Shown in pieces: positions 11,034 through 22,219 of a DNA stretch of 64,000 nt. Where the stretch lies: the NCBI GenBank assembly GCA_963082975.1, contig OY720347.1, positions 13,870,225 to 13,934,224 of the forward strand. The letters run 5' to 3'. This DNA comes from Labia minor (lineage: Eukaryota; Arthropoda; Insecta; Dermaptera; Spongiphoridae). The notes below the pieces were generated by a model. The model saw only the letters and a list, made by a program, of their open reading frames with translations. It had not been told where the DNA came from and made no database searches. How positions within the stretch are numbered: the stretch's first letter is position 1; every line of letters starts with the position of its first letter. Made by a program: the position numbers and the translations under genes.

Positions 11034-11880
11034 AGTAATGCATCCTAGCATTCCCAGATGTTATTTTATTATTATTGTTTTTACTTTCTTTTATATTAAA
11101 ATTCGAATATATACTAATATTGACTAATAAACTATTTCCAATCAATGATGACCCTGTTCATGACAAATGGTCGGTGTCAATAATTAATTAACATTATTTT
11201 GTTTATTTTATCTAATGTCATTTAATGACCTTAACGATTTCAATTATGATTAAGGATGACTTTTGTCTATAATTTACCAAGTATATTTATTTCCTCTAAC
11301 AACAATAATTAAGTTAAACAGATAGCTAAATACTTTTATTAATAATTCTTGAAAGTATACTTATAATGTATTTAAGCTCACGAATGATTATTATTTCTAT
11401 TTGTACCTTACACAAGAATGTTCATTTGGAAGATATTAATAGTAATAATAATAAAGAAATCGTTAAATAACGCAAGATTTTATTATACATAGATTGATTG
11501 GATAAGTGAAATATTTTTTTTTTAATCAAATCCAATTCGGCCTCGTTCTTTTTCGCTCTCACTCGTTGAACTACCGGTTAATGACATTGATAATAAATAG
11601 ATAAATATTGTTTTTTGCGAAGTCTCTCATGCGGTTTGACCACTTTTCAACAGCGGATGTGACTGCTCCATGAGAGCAACAACCCATATGAATAAATGGG
11701 ATCAAATGACTGTCATAACTTCAGGAAATGCGGAAGGAGAATGATATTTGGTTCAATAAATCCAATAGAAAAATTTTTGTTTGTTCAAGTTTGTCATCAT
11801 TTAACAATTCCATTTAGGTAAATCGATAATAGTGTTAGGACTATTCTATAAACTTAGGCAAAAAAAATAAAAAAAATATG
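11034..11880. other. Intergenic DNA, nothing recognised
   Basis: AT-rich sequence without convincing ORFs. The stretch 11620-11760 is slightly more complex but shows no gene. Confidence 0.55.
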
Positions 11881-12447
11881 CTGGAGTGTCTCCACTCGAC
11901 TATCTCGCATTGCATTAAATAACATAATATATTTAAATTAAATTAAATTAATTATCAATTGAAATTAATAAATAATATTTAATAAACCATGTTTGGCTCT
12001 TTGCTGATGGCACGTCACGTGTTGGCGAGTGAGATTTGCAGTGTTAAAAAATTAATTCCGGTACTTTCAGCGATTCAATCAAGCTGAAATTCTATATATA
12101 GCAGTTGTATACAATTTTTAATCATGTGAAAGACTATCAAACATATATCTTTATTTTTACGGGCACTGTAGAGGAAAAAAAAAACAAAACGTTGTAAGTA
12201 ATGACCCTTTTCCGGTTGAGCTACATTTCACAAAAGTTGAAAGAAAACTACGAATTTTGAATAATGCCCATGTACCAAATTTCATTATTCTAGCTCCATT
12301 TTGAGTAATCTTACACACATACACACCTACACAGACATTTTTCTCAAACTTAGTGATTCAGGAACCTTCAAAACGTATAAAAACGTCAAAATCTCGACAT
12401 GGAAATTTTTCGTGATCGCAATACTATCTCTGGCGAGATGTTAAAAA
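11881..12447 (+). mobile_element. Element B copy 1
   Basis: It starts CTGGAGTGTCTCCACTCGAC TATCTCGC and ends in ATACTATCTCTGGCGAGATG. The family's short inverted ends are ACTATCTCGC and GCGAGATAGT. Internal landmarks shared with 16585 and 21609 are CACGTCACGTGTTGGCG, a TAATTCCGGTACTTTCAGCG block and a CACACA microsatellite. Noncoding, about 570 bp. Confidence 0.8.
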
Positions 12448-13940
12448 ATTACTAGCTACTGAATATTTATAATACAATGTTAATTTTTTTTTTTTTTATA
12501 ATTTGAAATTATTTTAATCAATTTCAATTCAAATGTTAAATTTGTGTTTATACAAAGTTTCAATAAATGAAGGTTATGTAATAAGAATACGAGGTGAAGG
12601 GTTACTTAGAAGAATTAACTTAAATCATGTTTTTGATTAGAATTCTAACAAAGTTTTTAAGGAAACGTTGATTCTATGCATATTAAAATGTGACCTAATG
12701 ATGGCTTTAAGCCATAACTGCAGTTTGATTTCCCAAAATAGTGAAAGAAATCACACATTTTGAAGGTCTTCCAATTTAGTAACAAGGTTATTAATTGAAA
12801 ATGATCAAAACATAGATGTGGCTCTATGGGAACTTCAATGGCAGTTGGAGAATTTATAGGTCAGTGCCATTAGGTTTTTGCGTGACTTTTAAACACGTAA
12901 GACATGTCAGTATTAATTATTCAGGGAGGAAATTTTCTTTGTTTGTTTTTCATATTACGATTTCAATTGGAGACTTAAATTAAGAATTATTTAATAAAAC
13001 TGGATCCTTTTTCACATAGAAAAAGTGTCATATGTTCGTAGTGGGGATCAATAGAGGGATAGGTGGGGTGGATGGGTGGGTGGAAGGGAGAAACTAATGT
13101 CAATGTCAAGGATTTTGGTTTAAAACTGTTAGATTTTACTATCATATGAAAGTATAATATAACGTTCGATTTACTTTCACTTTTATTTGGAAGGAATATT
13201 ATCACTGCAAAATGTAGAGGGAGATAATCAAAAATCATCGAAAATTTCAAGATATTCTTTTGACCTTAACCTACTTAACAAGGATTTCAAAAATCTTTGA
13301 AAATATAGTTTGACCATGAAGAATGTCCTCACTTGTAGTAATTTTCCAGGAAATTTTTTAAATCATTTTAATGAGGAAGACCAATCAATTTCTTGAAGAT
13401 ATATTTCTTATATACATCTATAAAAATATTTAAGAAATATAGTATTTTATTTAAAGGTAAATATCGAAGAAAAAAAAAAAATAATAAAGAGAAATTAAAA
13501 TGATGATATCATTTTGTGTAGAAATTATTATGTATGAATGAATGTGAATAATTCTGAATGTAAATAAATAAGAAATAAATATAAACTTGTTCGAAATGAA
13601 AATGCTAATTATTAGAGTAAACGACCACAACTTGAATGAACACTTTCTACTCTAGTCATCATCGAGGTAGATTATTATTAATCATGTATAAATAAATATA
13701 GAGTTGAATAGTAGTTGAATGTGTGAAAAAAAGAGAGGGAGTGAATAGAAAGATGAATATTGAATAAAAATTGATAAACAAAACAGAATTATAAGTTGCT
13801 TAAAAAAAAATTAATGCAAAGATAAATTATTAAATATATAAAGGAATAATCAAAAAAATGAAATAAAATAATAAATCAAATGTTCTATACCTATACTTTG
13901 CTTTAGAAATTAAAAAAGTTATTTATTTTATATTAATTTA
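12448..13940. other. Intergenic DNA with a G-rich patch
   Basis: No gene is recognised. Positions 13043-13089 carry five runs of three or more G (potential G-quadruplex). The minus frame 12987-13250 covers this patch, lacks recognisable motifs and is probably chance. A-rich stretches and ATAAAT repeats fill the rest. Confidence 0.5.
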
Positions 13941-13943
13941 TAA

Positions 13944-14398
13944 AAAGTTAACCTGTGTCCAGGCTCAGAACCGAGCGACGGTTTGAAATAAATTAATCTC
14001 CAACTTCAGAAACAATTTCAAATAATTTAAATGTATTTATTAATGCAATAAAAAAAGAAATGGATATAACATAAATATTTTTAATTTTATTTTATTTATA
14101 ATATATAAGGAGGCGCTGGCTGTGACGTCATGAAGAGCTGGGTGAAGTCATATAATTTTAAATTAAGAAAAAACTAATGAAGATGATTTTCCCGAGAATA
14201 AAACCAATATAAAGTGCATGGTTCGTTGAGCCGTTCAAGCTGTACTCATCTATACCGACGGACAGACGGACGGACATCATGCTAAAAATACTTTTTTCTG
14301 TTAAGAAAATGCATGATTCGTGGAGATATGTAAAAATCTCTACATGTGAAATTTGTTGTGAAAACAATACACTCCCTTCCTATCATCGATCGGTAAAA
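13944..14398 (-). mobile_element. Element A copy, inverted orientation
   Basis: On the minus strand it runs from TTTTACCGATCGATGATAGG through the ACATATCTCCACGAATCATG block, a GTCCGTCCGTCTGTCCGTCG tract and TGACGTCA motifs, to the CGAGCCTGGACACAGG end. It matches the + copy at 28162-28848 in block order. The minus frame 14158-14367 is within the element and has no recognised motif. Confidence 0.8.
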
Positions 14399-15503
14399 CA
14401 ATTAACTCTAATCTATTAATATTATATTATTTATTATTGAATGTGATAGTCGTATAAATTAGTTAGAAACATATTAATCATTCTTTTCATATTATTTTAA
14501 AGAGTAGATTTATTTAAAATTCATAAAGATATAAATTTATTCATTTTAATTTGAATAGTCATTTAAAAAAAAAAATCTTTAAAGTTGATGTTAAATTAAT
14601 GATTTTCAATTTTTGAAGAACACACATCTTAATATTTAAAAATATAATTCTACATGACAAATACACATCAATTATTTTAAATTATAAAGCGTTAATATTT
14701 TCGCTCACACATTTTTCATAAATTTTTCATTTTTCACATTTTTCATAAATTTTTCATTTTTCACATTTTTCATAAATTTTAAAATTTAAAAATAAATTAA
14801 AAATCAAATAATAATGCTTAATTAAGAATTAAATGAAAAATCCAAATATCCCATTGCATTTAACGTTTAATAATAATTCTAAAATTATTAAACTTACATT
14901 TTCATCGAAATTTATAGTTTTTACTTTTTAGACCCGAATTAGTAAAAATGATTAATTAAGATTTCTCCGTCAGGGTTCATTCCTTCTGTCCTCATCTGAG
15001 CTAATGATTAAATAGTTCATGTCTATATCTTGGTTTTTTAGACAATTTTAGATATAGATATAGGCATATCATAATGCAGAAGCGCGCAAACTTTTTAAAA
15101 ACTTGGGTCCTTCACATGTAAATATATGATTTGTAACAAGATTTTTTTGGAGGGTATAATACGACGATGCCAATAAAAAAACGATAAATACAAGAAAAAT
15201 TTATATTTTATTTTAAAAAATCACAATTTTTTCAATTTTTTATATAAAACATTAATTTTTATAAATCTTTTTTAAGTAATATCTATTGTTTCGCACTTCG
15301 CACTGCTTTAAGGGGTACTTCATTTTAATTATAATTCGTTTTAGGGTTGTATTCGATTATTTGATTAGAATTTATAGTTAATATTGAAGAATATAGAAAA
15401 TAGAGAACATAAAATTATTTTATACCAGTACTCGTAGAAATATATAGATAAATATAATATACAATAGATATTAATCATTAACTCATGTAACAAAATTAAA
15501 AAA
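14399..15503. repeat. AT-rich spacer with a 27-bp tandem repeat
   Basis: Positions 14707-14778 hold nearly three copies of a 27-bp unit that includes TTTTTCATAAATTTTTCATT. The remainder is AT-rich with no gene seen. The low-complexity minus frame 15365-15577 is not supported as a gene. Confidence 0.6.
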
Positions 15504-15901
15504 ATTAGCTGTGGCCAGGCACAGAACCGACCGACAACAATTAAAAACAACATTATATATATATATATATATTTCACCAGTTAGTACAATGTAATAAAAA
15601 ATTTCCGACAATGAATATAAAATTAATACTTTGTAAACTACCACTTCCGATTTCCAAATATACATCAAAAGTTGATGGATTCATGCTACTGATGCATTAA
15701 GTAAATATTTCAAATTTTATCAAAAATCGTTGAGCCGTTCAAGCTCTTATACGGACACACAACGGACAGACGGACGGACGGAGATCATACTAAAAATATT
15801 TTTTTCTTTTAACAAAATGCATGACTCGTGGAGATATATGAAAATCTCCAAATGTAAGATTTGGTGTGAAAACCTTCCCTTCCTATCGTCGGTCGGTAAA
15901 A
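15504..15901 (-). mobile_element. Element A copy, inverted, with variant interior
   Basis: The minus strand starts TTTTACCGACCGACGATAGG and reaches the CGGTCGGTTCTGTGCCTGGC end. It shares the GTCCGTCTGTCCGT tract and the ATTTACTTAATGCATCAG block but has a different middle, with a TA microsatellite at about 15554-15572. The two terminal ACCGACCGAC-type sequences face each other, as TIRs do. Confidence 0.75.
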
Positions 15902-16584
15902 AAAATGAATTTTATTTAATTAATAAAATTTATATAATAATTAATTTCAAATAATGAATATTTATGACCTGTCAAAATTTTATAAATAATAAATTGAAAT
16001 TTTTTTTAATTTTTAATTATTTTTTTTTTAAATTAATTTTATCTCATTATATATAAATCATTACTATATTATCTGTATATTTAAATCAATCTTCTAAGTG
16101 AATAAACGTTGTGTTCTTTATAGGATACAATCAATATTCCATGATGTTTACTACTTATAAAACTTTCTAACACTTAAATAATATGAGGAGAGGATAAATA
16201 AACAAACAGAAAAAATTATAGGTCAATGATCTCCGAAGACCTCTATTTCATCGTTTTTCTGAGATTTATAATCAAAGATACTACTAGAACCATAACTGAG
16301 AGAATAATAAAATATCCCTGAATATTGACGACGACCCTTCAGGTGAATTTCAGGCTAACGGCCAAAAGCCAGAGGCAGTTCTTGCATCCATGTCTGCATC
16401 CTCGGCACAACTAGGTCATTGATAAAAAGCGACCTCCGGTTTGGCAGCCACCTTCGCCTGTAATATGAGATTTCTAAGATGGCTCTGCGACGACACCCTC
16501 CAATTTCTCCAAAGTATCTAATCCATCTTGATATATTATCTTCGTTTTATATTTATTTATTTATTTAGTTTAAATTTTAGTAAA
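15902..16584. other. Spacer with an unexplained GC-richer block
   Basis: Positions about 16320-16530 are markedly richer in G and C and read partly open on the minus strand (SQSHLRNLILQAKVAAKPEV then AFYQ) with stops. It may be a decayed retroelement coding piece; no family is assigned. Flanks are AT-rich. Confidence 0.35.
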
Positions 16585-17198
16585 ATAAGCTGGAGAGTCT
16601 CCACTCGACTATCTCGCATTTTGGGGATTGGAATAAATAACATAATATATTATATTTAAATTAAATTTAATTAATTATAAATTATAAATTAAAATGAATA
16701 AATAATATTTATTCAACCAGCGCATGTTTGGCTCTTTGTTGATGGCACCATGTCACGTGTTGACGCGTGAGAATTGCAGTGTTAAAAAATTAATTCCGGT
16801 ACTTTCAGCGATTTAATCAAGCTGAAATTCTAGATATAGCAATTTTATACAATTTTTAATCTTGAGAAAACTATCAAACATATATCTTTATTTTTACGGT
16901 TAGTATAAAGGAAAAAAAATCAAAACGTTGTAGGTAATGACCCTCTTCTGGTTGAGCTACATTTTTCAAAAGTTGAAAGCAAACTACGAATTTTGAATAA
17001 TGCCCATGTACCAAATATCATTATTCTAGCTCCAACCGTTTTGAGTAATCTTGTCTTTATACATACACACACACACACAGACATTTTTCTCAACCTTAGT
17101 GAAAATGATTCAGGAACCTTCAAAACGTATAAAAACATCAAAATCCCGACATCGAAAATTTTCGTGATCCCAATACTATCTCTGGCGAGATAGTAAAA
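16585..17198 (+). mobile_element. Element B copy 2
   Basis: The same block order as copies 1 and 3: CTGGAGAGTCTCCACTCGAC start, a GTCACGTGTTG motif, TTAATTCCGGTACTTTCAGC, a (CA)n tract at about 17064-17080 and the end CTCTGGCGAGATAGTAAAA. About 614 bp, noncoding. Frames on both strands across the CA tract are artefacts. Confidence 0.85.
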
Positions 17199-17340
17199 GG
17201 TATCTATAAAGAGATCTATAATTTTGTTAAGAATTTAATTAAAGATATCGACATCAATTATAAATAAATACTTAATTATTTATTAATATTTTAAACATAT
17301 CACTTGGGTAAAAAATTGAAAAATAAATTATTCTCCTATA

Positions 17341-17728
17341 ATATAGGTTCCCAAACTTTTTTGTGTCGTAGACCCCTTGCGTTGTTTTTAGGTTTTGGGT
17401 AGACCCCCTAAATTGATGTTGATTTTTTATAAAAAAATTTGACCACTTTTTTAGAGCCTTATTGAAAAATCAAAAATGTTTTAAGAGCCCTGTTGGAAAA
17501 ACAATTCACCTTTTTTTTAAGAGACATATTGAAAAAAATCACAAAACGTTTCAAAACCATTTCGGAAAAACGATTTACCTTTATTTAGAGCCGAGAAAAC
17601 ACGTAGACCCCCATAGACCCCCATTTTCATTTCATGGACCCCCAACTTGGTTACTCGCTGCCGTGGACCCCTTGGAGGTTGAAATAGACCCCTAGGGTCT
17701 ATATAGACCACTTAGGGAACCTATGCCC
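17341..17728. mobile_element. MITE with TIR TAGGTTCCC
   Basis: The left end TAGGTTCCCAAACTTTTTTG and right end CACTTAGGGAACCTAT are inverted repeats. The interior repeats GTAGACCCC and ATAGACCCC motifs and twice carries the TTTTTTAGAG / AAGAGACATATTGAAAAA core seen in other MITEs. No clear target duplication was found. The two overlapping ORFs at about 17462-17711 come from its repeats. Confidence 0.65.
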
Positions 17729-17736
17729 TAAATGTA

Positions 17737-18364
17737 CGAGGTCAGTTCAAAAGAAAAGGTGAATTTTGATTTTTCTCGGGCTGAGTATATTCGATTATCG
17801 AAATTTTTTTGTTATGAAGGTACACATATGTTTCTCATATGTTGACATTATCAGCCATTTTGGATTAGAAGTTTGTTTTTGACAACTGAAAAAGTTATTC
17901 ACGTTTTGTGTGTTATTCGATTTTTTACTTTAAAAAAAATAAGGATTACTACAAGGTAGTCTTGCCACGTTTGCGTGAAGCAATACGGTTCAAACGATCG
18001 GACCTGTGCAAAAACAAATCATGGATTCTGCATCACGATAATGCACCAGCTCACACATCATTACTTGTTCGTGATTTTTTGGCCAAAAACAACACCGTAA
18101 TCATGCATCAACCACCGTTTTCACCAGATTTGGCTCCTTGCGACTTTTTCCTATTCCCAAAACTGTAAAGACCAAAGTAAGGAAAGCGTTTTGCCACAAT
18201 GGATGAGATAAAGTCAGAATCGAAGAACGATCTGGTGTCCATACCGAAAAACGCATTTCGTAAGTGCATTATGCCTGTGGGGAATTGTCAAAATGGATAT
18301 TGATGAATAAATAAATACTTTTCGAAATAATTCAAAATTCACCTTTTCTTTTGAACCAACCCCG
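17737..18364 (+). mobile_element. Mariner M1 copy, internally deleted (DD34D remnant)
   Basis: The element is flanked by TA (17735-17736 and 18365-18366). Its TIRs of about 33 bp start CGAGGTCAGTTCAAAAGAAA and end in TTTTGAACCAACCCCG. The frame 17908-18168 holds the C-terminal catalytic part of a mariner transposase: WILHHDNAPAHTS supplies the second Asp and SPDLAPCDFF the third, with 34 residues between them. The N-terminal DNA-binding part and the first Asp are missing, and TAA follows FLFPKL early, so it is dead. The copy at 33202 has the same deletion junction. Confidence 0.9.
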
Positions 18365-19455
18365 TATATAAATTAACATGAGAAAAACACACACTATTTT
18401 TATTTGAGGCACCTGACAATAAAGAGGAAACTATATACTAAATATTAAACAAATTAATGTCAATTAGTATTATTATCAAAAAAAAAAAGAATTAAATTAA
18501 AAAAATATACATTTCACTCGATTTTTTAAATATTTACTTTAAAAAAAACTAAAAATCACTTGGATAAATGGTATTCACTTTCTTCTTTCTTATTCTAATA
18601 TTCTTTTAAGAGCAGGGCTATGTAGTGAGATAATTTTTGATGTAATTAATAGGATGTATCATAGATATTAGTTGAAATATTTTATAAAGTTAAGTAAACT
18701 AAATATAAAATTTAATTTAACAATAATTTTTAATTAAATACTCACTTCTGATGATGGTGTAATGCTTTTAAAGCAAATATAGTTATCAATATATTTGTAA
18801 CTTCTCAGAATGTTTAATTAAAAATTGTTCTCTTTATAATTTTTAAGTTAAGTTTTAGATTATTTAACTTAGACAATTTTTTATTTATATTTATAATAAA
18901 GAGTATTTAGAATTAGAAATTAGAAAAATAATATTGAATTAAATCTACAAAATAATCAAGAAAATTTTTGTCATTTTGTTAACAAATTGAGTTCTTTTAT
19001 TATATTAATATTTCATAACTTTGCAAATGTGTGTTTTCAAACATCAAGTACCAAGTAAACATTACCGATCCTGCCTCTCTCTATTGAAAACTTACAATGT
19101 CAAATTTTCGCATTAAATTTAATATGTAGGTATAGGCAAGATATTTAAATGTATTGGTAAAATAAGAAGAAAGGGAACGCATAGTGGAGCAAAAAAGTCC
19201 TATTTTCAGCAAACTATTTTTTCCATATAAATTTTTATTTTTTCTTATTCTTATTCTACAAAATATTAAGAAACACAAAAAAAGAAATTCTAACAGTAGA
19301 TTTAAGTGGGAGTTGTCGGGACATGAAAAAGTAATGGAACGCGTTCCGGTTCTGAAAAAAGGTAAGGGAACGTCGTTCCCCTGCGTTTCCCTCCCAATAC
19401 ATTGATGTTAATGCAATGTTATATTTATATTTGTATTTACAATTTTTATATTTTA
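18365..19455. other. Intergenic DNA, nothing recognised
   Basis: AT-rich with no convincing gene. Positions 19310-19400 have a patch of GGAACG and GTTCCC motifs without a known family. Confidence 0.5.
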
Positions 19456-19459
19456 TTTT

Positions 19460-19720
19460 TCTATACGTTCTTTAAACAATGTGCTTGTGTTGTTCTATGA
19501 TTCCGAAAAGAACTCAGTGCCGCATTGTACACAGCAGTATGCCGATGGCTTAATAAGCCACTTACATAATCAATGTCATCTAGAAAAAGCCTATAAACTT
19601 TGCGAAGAATCTAATATATGTTCGAGAATAACAGATAGTGCAATGTTTTACATCTGGCAAGCAACAATAAAATATTTAAAAAAATCTATAAAAACAACTA
19701 AAAACTTGAAAATAAATTAA
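19460..19720 (+). pseudogene. Exon-like ORF of unknown origin
   Basis: The frame is open from about 19460 to TAA at 19718. It encodes a non-repetitive Cys-containing peptide (HCTQQYADGLISHLHNQCHL, EKAYKLCEESNICSRITDSA, then MFYIWQATIKYLKKS) that looks like real protein rather than AT-rich noise. No start codon context, splice partner or family is recognised. It abuts the left arm of the long inverted-repeat element at 19703-20526. It may be a captured exon or a gene fragment. Confidence 0.35.
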
Positions 19721-20526
19721 TAAAAAAAAACTTTTTAATATGCCCGATTTTAAATCAAAAATGCCCTAAAATATAGAAAATAAAATATTAATTAAACCTT
19801 GAATATTATCCTTTACATATGCCTTATAAAAAAGCGTGGAGTGCATATCTATATAATTAAACTACTCTGCAATCCTAAACTTCTTCTAAATCATCATTAG
19901 AAAGGTTATGGCCCAAGGATAAGGTATAAGGTTGAAAATTTCAAAAAAGATGATCCGTTCCAAAGTTATGGGCAAAAACCGACCCAAATAAACAACGCTC
20001 CATGTGGCGCCTCTGGTGGCTCAGTTACGAAGTTTACCTTCAATATAAAAATAAGAATAAAGAATGTTTATAATATTTAAATTCTAATATTCTATAATAT
20101 TAAAAGTAAAATTAAATTAAATTAAATATTACTCCTAATTAATTAATATATTCTAAAACAAAATAACTAATATTTTTTATATTTAAATTTTTATTATGAA
20201 AAATAAGTAGTGTAAATTACAAGTTTGAGTGAAAACGAAGATATAAATGAGAGAAAAATATATTGATTGAATTAAAATGAATTAAAACCTTTCGCATACA
20301 GACTTTCAACAAATTACTATGCATTACATCGGGGGCACAGGGGACAGAGCTAGTAATAAACATAAATTCTTTACCTACTACTTATGTTCATATTGACCCG
20401 GTGGTTCATATACGCTTTTTTGTTGGGTATATTCAAGGTTTAATTAATATTTTATTTTCTATTTTTAGGGCATTTTTGATTAAAAGGCGTGTATATTAAA
20501 AAGTTTTTTTATTAATTTATTTTTTT
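19703..20526. mobile_element. Long inverted-repeat element containing a Helitron
   Basis: Arms of about 90 bp (about 19715-19806 and 20430-20521) are inverted complements. The left arm has AAAAATGCCCTAAAATATAG and the right arm CTATTTTTAGGGCATTTTTG, followed on both by AATATTTTATTT-type sequence. Between the arms lies the Helitron at 19848-20353. Outer boundaries are approximate because the ends merge into AT-rich DNA. Confidence 0.7.
19848..20353 (+). mobile_element. Non-autonomous Helitron, 506 bp
   Basis: The 5' end TCTATATAATTAAACTACTC follows host A and the 3' end GGGGACAGAGCTAG precedes host T, as Helitrons insert between A and T. It carries GTGGCGCCTCTGGTGGCTC, a motif paralleled in the Helitron at 40867-41684. 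No Rep/helicase is encoded. The subterminal hairpin is weak or lost, which lowers confidence. Confidence 0.55.
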
Positions 20527-20530
20527 ATAA

Positions 20531-21608
20531 TAACTTTCCATTTATAAATGTAACTGAAAATTAATAATAAAATTAAAAGGTTAAAGGTAAGTTATTATTA
20601 ATAACATTGAGTTTTTTTTGTTTCAAAATAAAATTTTAATATTTATATACGTAAAGGGAAATAAAAATTATATTATTTTATCCTAAGAGTTGTTCTAGGA
20701 AAACTAATTTTTATAATTAATATTATATAATATGAATGTAACATTTGTATAATGATTATTATACTCAATCCCTTTTACAAATGGAATAATTTCAATGTCT
20801 TCTTTTGAAAAAATTACGTGGATCTTAGGTAAAATATTATATATCTTAGACATGATTAATTAATTGCAATCGTAAATTTATGCAAGACATCATCTATCTA
20901 GGATATTAAATATATTTACATTAAAAGAATTTAATCTCTTGGTTGATTATTTTTTTAAAAAACAATGTGCTTACGTAGAAACTATAACTGACACGTCCTT
21001 GTCTGAATAGACAGAGCAAAAGCTTCAATTAAATAAGATAAATCAATCAATTATATAATACGTGTATCATTTTAGAGGAATAGTAAATATACTATCATAA
21101 TTTCATTATTAAATTGTATTAGTATTTGTAACATATGCAATTCATTTAGATAAATAAAGAAAAAATCATTATTTGTAATATACTCATCTCTTTTTTTGAA
21201 GTTTAGTATAACTTACTAATTTATGTAAGAGTTTATTTAAGAAATATCTAAATAAAATAAAACAAAGAATTAATGAATTCTAAATTATTATGTTTATAAG
21301 TACAGTTCTAGATAATACCTATAATAAATTTAAATCGTAGAATATTCTTACATATAACCATAATTTTATATATTATTTAGTTTGATCAAATTATATTCAT
21401 AAAAGGTAAATAATAAAAAATTACTTAAATATATAAATTCTTCAATGTTTGACCTTATATGATAATAATATCTGCCTTGAAAAGGAGTTAGATTCATTTT
21501 AATGATTTATTGTAATTTTTTTTTATCTTTTATAATTATATACACATGTAATTAATATAATAAATGTTGGGTATGATAGAGTTTAGCAAAAGTATCTACA
21601 GAACCAAA
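20531..21608. other. Intergenic DNA, nothing recognised
   Basis: Very AT-rich sequence without ORFs longer than chance, repeat ends or RNA-like structures that I could identify. Confidence 0.6.
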
Positions 21609-22219
21609 ATAAGCTGGAGTGTCTCCACTCGACTATCTCGCAATTTGGATTGGGTTAAATAACATAATATATTATATTTAAATTAAATTTAATTAATTAT
21701 AAATTATAAATTAAAATGAATAAATAATATTTATTAAACCAGCGCATGTTTGGCTCTTTGTTGATGGCACCACGTCACGTGTTGGCGCGTGAGATTTGCA
21801 GTGTTAAAAAATTAATTCTGGTACTTTCAGCGATTCTATCAAGCTGAAATTCTATATATAGCAGTTTTATACAATTTTTAATCATGTCTATCAAACAAAT
21901 ATCTTTATTTTTACGGTCAGTTTAGAGGAAAAAAAAAATCAAAATGTTGTAGGTAATGACCCTCTTCTGGTTGAGCTACATTTCTCAAAAGTTGATAGAA
22001 AACTACGAATTTTGAATAATGACCGTATACCAAATTTCATTATTCTAACTCAAACTGTTTTTGCGTAATCTTGTCTACCTACATACACACATACACACAC
22101 ACACACACACATGGACATTTTTCTCTGCCTTAGTGAAAATAATTCAGGAACCTTCAAAACGTATAAAAACATCAAAATCTCGACATCGAAAATTTTCGTG
22201 ATCACTTTATTATAGTAAA
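21609..22219 (+). mobile_element. Element B copy 3
   Basis: Begins AAGCTGGAGTGTCTCCACTC and ends near AATTTTCGTGATCACTTTAT. It includes the shared CACCACGTCACGTGTTGGCG block and a longer (CA)n tract at about 22084-22110. The terminal GCGAGATAGT is degraded to TTATAGTAAAA. About 610 bp, noncoding. Confidence 0.8.

Noticed and set aside
12987..13250. 87-codon minus-strand frame
   Set aside because: It covers a G-rich patch, has no recognisable motif and no start or splice context.
15365..15668. Two overlapping minus-strand frames rich in Ile and Tyr
   Set aside because: They run through a TA microsatellite and element A; composition is that of AT-rich noncoding DNA.
16920..17193. Overlapping frames with runs of Val-Cys or Thr-His
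   Set aside because: These are translations of the (CA)n tract in element B, not proteins.
17462..17711. Overlapping Pro-rich frames on both strands
   Set aside because: They are produced by GACCCCC repeats inside the MITE at 17341-17728.
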